This document shows positions 57,481-64,000 of a DNA stretch of 64,000 bases, one piece after another (within the stretch, counting starts at the first letter, position 1; every line of letters starts with the position of its first letter). The notes beneath the pieces were generated by a model, which was not told the origin of the DNA, did not search any database, and saw only the letters and a program-made list of their open reading frames with translations. The position numbers and the translations under genes were made by a program. The stretch is taken from contig NC_092341.1 in assembly GCF_046630445.1 (NCBI RefSeq), forward strand, positions 6,326,001-6,390,000. The letters are read 5' to 3'. Source of the DNA: Rutidosis leptorrhynchoides (taxonomy: Eukaryota > Streptophyta > Magnoliopsida > Asterales > Asteraceae).

Positions 57481-58083
57481 ATCTGAATCACTGGTTTCTT
57501 CTTCTTCGGACTTGGTTCGTTTTCCTAATTTTCTAGGAATATATGGTGTTCCTCTAATACGAGCCGTCATTTTTCACAATGGTTTAGAAAAACCTGGTGG
57601 TTTAGAGGTTCCCGGGTCATTGTTACATTTTAGGAAATACGGATGTTGCCGATACATATAAAGTTCATCAGGGTTGAAATCGGGTTTCTCTATTTTTATA
57701 CCTTTTCTGTTATTATTTTCTTTCGCTTTATTAAATTGGGTCGAGGTAATTTCTATAACATCATCGGAATCCTCATCGGGATCTGATTCATCGAAAAATT
57801 GGTAATCTTCCCAATATTTTGCTTCCTCGGCGGAAAAACCATTGACCATTATTAACTTTGGTCCGTTGGTTGAGGATTTTCTTTTATTTAATCGATTTAC
57901 TATAGGTATCAATATTTCTTCCTCCAGAACCTCTTCTTCTTCCGGTTCCTCCTCTTCCGGTTCCTCCTCTTCTGGTTCCTCTTCTTCCGGTTCCTCTTCG
58001 GGAATTTGTGAATCTTCCCAAAGTATATTCGACTCTTCATTATTATTAGGTGAGTCGATGAAATTTGTACTAGTGGTAGACAT
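57481..58083 (-). pseudogene. retroelement acidic ORF, copy C (late nonsense)
   Basis: MSTTSTNFIDSPNNNEES, then EEEPEEEEPEEEEPEEEE, a basic patch NRLNKRKSSTNG and an acidic FFDESDPDEDSDDVIEI. TGA at 57574-57576 falls where copy D has Trp (after GFSKPL), and the frame continues to SDSD and a stop at 57481. TGG to TGA is a G-to-A change. Confidence 0.75.
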
Positions 58084-58291
58084 CTATCACACAATATCAA
58101 ACACATTAAGAGGTTAATATATCACATAATATTTACATGTTAATAACATATAGTTTCCAACAAAAGTGTTAAGCAATCGTTTTTAAAGAAAACACGGTCG
58201 AAGTCCAGACTCACTAACGTATCCTAACAAACTCGATAAGACACACTAATGCAAATTTCTGGTTCTCTAAGACCAATGCTCGGATACCAAC

Positions 58292-61200
58292 TGAAATGTC
58301 CCGTTCATATTGATTATAAACGTTCCATATTAATTGATTTCGTCGCGAGGTTTTGACCTCTATATGAGACGTTTTTCAAAGACTGCATTCATTTTTAAAA
58401 CAACCATAACCTTTATTTTATCTATAAAGGTTTAAAAAGCATTACGTAGATTATCAAATAATGATAATCTAAAATATACCGTTTACACACGACCATTACA
58501 TAATGGTTTACAATAAGAATATATTACATCAAAAATAAGTTTCTTGAATGCAGTTTTTACATAATATCATACAAGCATGGACTCCAAATCTTGTCCTTAT
58601 TCTAGTATGCAACAGCGGAAGCTCTTAATAATCACCTGAGAATAAACATGCTTAAAACGTCAACAAAAATATTGGTGAGTTATAGGTTTAACCTATATAT
58701 TATCAAATCATAATAATAGACCACAAGATTTCATATTTCAATATACATCCCATACATAGAGATAAAAATCATTTATATGGTGAACACCTGGTAACCGACA
58801 TTAACAAGATGCATATAAGAATATCCCCTATCATTCTTGGAAATTCTTCGGACATGATAAAAACAACATCGAAGTACTAAAGCATCCGGTACTTTGAATG
58901 GGGTTCGTTAGGCCCAATAGATCTATCTTTAGGATTCGCGTCAATTAGTAGATCGGTTTACTAATTCTTAGGTTACCAAGCAAAAGGGGCATATTCGGCT
59001 TCGATCATTCACCCATATAATGTAGTTTCATTTACTTGTATCTATTTCGTAAAACATTTATAAAACTGCATGTATTCTCATCCCAAAATATTAGATTTTA
59101 AAAGTGGGACTATAACTCACTTTCACAGATTTTATTTCGTCGGGAAGTAAGACTTGACCACTGGTTGATTCACGAACCTATAACAAATATGTACATATAT
59201 ATCAAAGTATGTTCAAAATATATTTACAACATTTTTAATACGTTTTACTGTTTTAAGTTTATTAAGTCAGCTGTCCTCGTTAGTAACCTACAACTAGTTG
59301 TCCACAGTTAGATGTACAGAAATAAATCGATATATATTATCTTGAATCAATCCACGACCCAGTGTATACACATCTCAGGCTAGATCACAACTCAAAGTAT
59401 ATATATTTTTGGAATCAACCTCAACCCTGTATAGCTAACTCCAACATTACTGCATATAGAGTGTCTATGGTTGTTCCAAATAATATATATACATGGGTCG
59501 ATATGATATGTCAAAACATTTGCATACGTGTCTATGGTATCCCAAGATTACATAATATATTAGAATCTATGTATAATACAATATAAGTTAGCTAGGATAT
59601 GATTTGTATAGAATTGTTACAATATTTCCCGTAGCTACAACAATAAAAAAATATCCAATCTTGTTTTTCCCATAACTTCTTCGTTTTAAATCCGTTTTGA
59701 GTGAATCAAATTGCTATGGTTTCATATTGAACTCTATTTTATGAATATAACATAAAAAGTATAGGTTTATAGTTGGAAATATAATTTACAAGTCGTTTTT
59801 GTAAAGGTAGTCATTTCAGTCGAAAGAACGACGTCTAGATGACCATTTTAGAAAACATACTTACACTTTGAGTTTAACCATGATTTTTGGATACAGTTTC
59901 ATGTTCATAAGAAAAATCATTTTCCCAGAAGAACAACTTTTAAATCAAAGTTTAACATAGTTTTTAATTAACTAACCCAAAACAGTCCGCGGTGTTACTA
60001 CGACGGCGTATATCCGGTTTTACGGTGTTTTCGTGTTTTCCGGTTTTAAATCATTAAGTTAGCATATCATATAGATATATAACATGTGTTTAGTTGATTT
60101 TAAAATTCAATTTAGAAGGATTAACTTTTGTTTGCGAACAAGTTTAGAATTAACTAAACTATGTTCTAGTGATTACATGTTCAAATCTTCGAATAAGATA
60201 GTTTTATATGTATGAATCGAATGATGTTATGAACATCATGACTACCTCAAGTTTAGTAGGTAAACCTACTGGAAGTGACAAGAAATGATCTAGCTTCAAA
60301 GGATCTTGGATGGCTTGGAAGTTCTTAAAGTAGAATCATGACACGAAAACAAGTTCAAGTAAGATTATCACTCGAATTAAGATAGTTATAGTTATAGGAA
60401 TTGAATCAAAGTTTGTATATGAGTATTACCTTGATTTAGAATGATATCTTACTGTAAACAACAAGGATTTCTTGAGGTTGGATGATCACTTTACAAGATT
60501 GGAAGTGAGCTAGTAAACTTGGAAGTATTCTTGATTTTATGAAACTAGAACTTGTAGGATTTATGAAGAACACTTAGAACTTGAAGATGGAACTTGAGAG
60601 AGATCAATTAGATGAATAAAATTGAAGAATGAAAGTGTTTGTAGGTGTTTTTAGTCATTGGTATATGGATTAGATATAAAGGATATGTAATTTTGTTTTC
60701 ATGTAAATAAGTCATGAATGATTACTAATATTTTTGTAATTTTATGAGATATTTCATGCTAGTTGCCAAATGATGGTTCCCACATGTGTTAGGTGAATCA
60801 CATGGACTGCTAAGAGCTGATCATTGGAGTGTATATACCAATAGTACATACATCTAAAAGCTGTGTATTGTACGAGTACGAATACGGGTGCATACGAGTA
60901 GAATTGTTGATGAAACTGAACGAGGATGTAATTGTAAGCATTTTTGTTAAGTAGAAGTATTTTGATAAGTGTCTTGAAGTCTTTCAAAAGTGTATGAATA
61001 CATATTAAAACGCTACGTGTATATACATTTTAACTGAGTCGTTAAGTCATCGTTAGTCGTTACTTGCAAATGTTGTTTTGAAACCTTTAGGATAACGATC
61101 TTGTTAAATGTTGTTAACCCATTGTTTATTATATCTAAAGAGATGTTAAATTATTACATTATCATGATATTATGATATATTAATATATCTTAGTATGATA

Positions 61201-61732
61201 TATATACAGTTAAATGTTGTTACAACGATAATCGTTACATATATGTCTCGTTTCGAAATTCTTAAGTTAGTAGTCTTGTTTTACATATGTAGTTCATTGT
61301 TAACACACTTAATGATATACTTAATTATCATTTTAATATGTTAAACATAGTGTATCAATATCTTAATATGATTCATATGTATTTAGTAAGACGTTGTTAT
61401 AACGATAATCGTTATATATATCGTTTCGAGTTTCTTGATTCAATAAACTCAATTTTATGTATATAACTCATTGTTAAAATACCTAATGAGATACTTACTT
61501 ATCATAATATCATGTTAGCTATATATATAATCATATATATGTCATCATATAGTTTTTACAAGTTTTAACGTTCGTGAATCACCGGTCAACTTGGGTGGTC
61601 AATTGTCTATATGAAACCTATTCCAATTAATCAAGTCTTAACAAGTTTGATTGCTTAACATGTTGGAAACACTTAATCATGTAAATAATAATTTCATTTA
61701 ATATATATAAATATGAAAAAGTTCGGGTCACT

Positions 61733-61735
<3 letters not shown>
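58292..61735 (-). repeat. element C 5' LTR
   Basis: 3444 bp, the longest family-A LTR in the window, from TGAAATGTCCCG to GGGTCACTACA. A PBS TGGTATCCGAGC lies just left of it (58278-58289). Its right end abuts an AT repeat of LTR F. Confidence 0.92.
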
Positions 61736-61797
<62 letters not shown>

Positions 61798-61877
61798 CAT
61801 TTTTAACTTATGTATTAGTTAAATTGGTCTTCCGCTGTATTATTATTAAAAAAATAAAAAAATTCTGGGGTGTTATA
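61736..61877 (+). repeat. tail of element F 3' LTR with (AT)n
   Basis: An AT run at 61736-61794, then ACATTTTTAACTTATG...CTGGGGTGTTATA, as at 25084-25166. Element C was inserted into the AT run, and the rest of this LTR is lost. Confidence 0.88.
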
Positions 61878-62402
61878 CACAAGTAAATAAATCATATATA
61901 TACGCATATAATTATTTCACTCACCTTGTATCCAAAAACGAAGGTAAGCCCACAAGCTCTTCAACCGTCGATGAAATCACCTATTACATTAACATAAAAT
62001 CAACACTCATCTAAGTAGAGCTTCCGACCCGCCCAAATAGACGCCTAGTGCAAATGTTCACCATTTGCACTCACAACGCCAATCATAGGCCTAAATCACC
62101 AATAATCACTAAAGCTAATGACCATGGCATTAAATCACCCAACTACACACCACTAGGTCATTCAAAACTCATTTGACCCATTTCAAGGTCAACACACCCA
62201 TTTGGGTCATCCATAACCCAAATAACACCCATTTACAGAATCAACAAAGTGTGCTAGTGATTTACAACCATTTAAGACCCATAAACACCAATCAACACTT
62301 TGAAACCCTAGGTTAGTTACTCTTAGGTCTTTATAACCCAATCTTACCCAAAAACCCACAAATCGTCAACAATTGGGTTTTATGTTCGCCATTGACCCTA
62401 AC
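61878..62402 (-). repeat. LTR G, right part
   Basis: Resumes homology with LTR B (compare 32321-32880): ATAATTATTTCACTCACCTT, and the region CTTTGAAACCCTAGGTTAGTTAC near 62300. It is cut at 62403 by LTR H. Confidence 0.82.
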
Positions 62403-64000
62403 TGTAGCGACCCGACAAAATCATCATTGACGGCGCCGTCTACTTAGGTCCCATTACGTGGTCATAAGTCTTTAAAACAACGTTTGACCAAAAATATGTC
62501 GCATTCATTTCAAATGTAAAGATTGTTTCAAAGTTTACAAGATTAGTTCAACCACAAGTTACGTTACAACGTTATAAGTACAATTGAAACCTATGCGACA
62601 CAATTTAAAAGTAGCCAAAAGACACTCCATGTATGCATATATACTCGACATCCAATGCAAGTATCAAAATAATGAGCGAAAGCATGTATCACAAAACGTT
62701 CAAGGACCTGAAAAAACATAGAAATCTGTCAACGAAAACGTTGGTGAAATCATAGGTTTAAGTAAGTAAGTACAAATGAACCACAAGATTTATATCATTG
62801 AAATAATAGTAAACCATTCTAAAATTTGTTATCACGAGCACCCAATTATCAAGGCTTAACTTTCCATCCATAGAACCCCATCACAATAGTGTTAGAACAT
62901 ACACTGTTTCTCGAAAATATATTTCATCCGAATAACGGTAGTGAACCGTTCGAATGAGGGTTTGTCAAACCCATATGGCCATACAACATAAGTTCTCGCT
63001 TACACTCGGCAAGTGTAACTAATGATAATCGAATTAAGGATTTTTGTTCTAACTCATATGTATAATGTTTGTTTTCGTACTTGTGTCACTTTGTAAAATG
63101 AAACGTTTATGTTTTCTCATCCCAAATGTAAGTTTAAAAGAGTAAAAGTGGGACTATGATCTCACATTGAGTGCACGAGTAATAAAGTACTTCACAAGTA
63201 AACGTGTGCAAGAAAGAATGCTAGTCTCGACCTAAAAAAATAGGTTGTATCAATAACGATAAACACGATGTGTCAAAGTCGTTCAATTAGTCTTATGGCT
63301 CGTTACGACTCGATTAATTAGCATGCGAATCAAATTTATCAAGTTTCATGCAAGATACTAGTATAAGAGCAAGTTAGAATGATTGCATAAGTAATTGGTT
63401 AAGTTTGATCAAAAGTCAACTTTGGTCGGGTCAAAGTCAACGAAAAAGTCAACACGTTCGGGTCGGGTCCCGAACTATTTTTCTGAGGTTTTTAATCATA
63501 TATAAGTATGTTAGAACAAGTTACATGTGAATCGGAGGTGCGTAACATATTAGAATTAAATGGTAAACGACCAACGAAATCAGAACCTGACAGTTCATCT
63601 GGACGGCGTCCAGATTGGCTGGACGGCGTCCAGATGTGAAGGCCTGGACGGCGTCCAAGAATCTGGACGGCGTCCAGATCAGTGCACATGTCTGATTGCT
63701 GATATTGCACAAGTGCACGAACCAAAACTCAAACAAACACAATTTATGATCCGCAAATAATCAAAACATGTATCTTATACCGTTGGAAAGGTATTTTGAC
63801 GAGGAAAACAACTAAGCAAATTTCATCAATCAATTCGACATTTATAACAACTAAAACCGCATTAAATTTTCACCATTTATTACACTCAAGTTCATTGAAT
63901 ACGTTTCATGATTCGGGCAACCAATTTACATGTATGATATGCCGTTTCGAAGGTAATTAAACATACATCGCATCTAAACACCTACAAACAACATTATCAA
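62403..64000 (-). repeat. LTR H, partial, runs off right edge
   Basis: Starts TGTAGCGACCCGAC directly after LTR G sequence. No ORF with recognisable content is present. Stem-loop CAACG-AAAA-CGTTG at 62730-62743 and a neighbouring ATAGGTTTAA match the family-A LTR layout, so the element is probably coded on the minus strand. Four CTGGACGGCGTCCAG palindromes lie at 63599-63677. Confidence 0.75.
63599..63677. repeat. four odd palindromes CTGGACG-G-CGTCCAG in LTR H
   Basis: At 63599-63613, 63619-63633, 63644-63658 (last base changed) and 63663-63677. Each has 7-bp arms around a single central G. Confidence 0.9.

Overview
The window is nuclear DNA from a eudicot plant with a large, transposon-rich genome. 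The LTR-retrotransposon families resemble those I associate with Asteraceae, but I cannot confirm a species. Two host genes can be recognised at the left side, both on the minus strand. The first is the 5' half of a GBF-interacting-protein-1-like gene (1-2954, five exons visible, running off the left edge). The second is the 3' half of a glucose/ribitol-dehydrogenase-like short-chain dehydrogenase (SDR). Its penultimate coding exon is split by an 11.85-kb Ty3/gypsy element (A, 4851-16701) flanked by a perfect AGATG target-site duplication. Between 17 and 22 kb lie a complete 531-bp TRIM element (17961-18491, TSD TTTAC), possible unidentified exons and a LINE 3' fragment.

From 22.3 kb to the end the DNA is a stack of nested LTR retrotransposons, which can be ordered from target-site duplications and interrupted homologies. 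A long LTR (G, 22344-23387 plus 61878-62402) was entered by element F (5' LTR 23388-25166, 3' LTR tail 61736-61877). F's second LTR was entered at its (AT)n tract by a family-A element (C). C's pol was entered by another family-A element (D). D's gag was entered by element B (29295-40253, TSD TGTGT). B's left LTR was entered by an Athila-type LTR (E, 30000-31990, TSD ACAAC). Separately, C's gag holds a family-A LTR in opposite orientation (J), itself entered by an Athila-type element (I, 46800-52912). Another LTR (H, from 62403) enters G and runs off the right edge.

Family A (copies A, C, D) is a Del/Tekay-like chromovirus with an unusual organisation. Between the primer-binding site and gag it carries two extra same-sense ORFs: an acidic Glu/Pro-repeat protein and an F-box protein resembling plant At2g35280/At1g67340-type proteins. 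Both are recognisable in all three copies. This looks like a captured host gene kept by a retroelement and is the best candidate for a little-described system here.

A second notable theme is RNA/DNA structure in the LTRs. The B and G LTRs carry tandem hairpin arrays in which the loop sequence is constant while the stems differ from unit to unit and covary. Five LTR families share a CAC followed by a 5-bp stem-loop with compensatory changes. Most families also carry short CpG-rich palindromes. All reading-frame, repeat and TSD statements come from reading the sequence. Family names rest on remembered motifs and were not searched.
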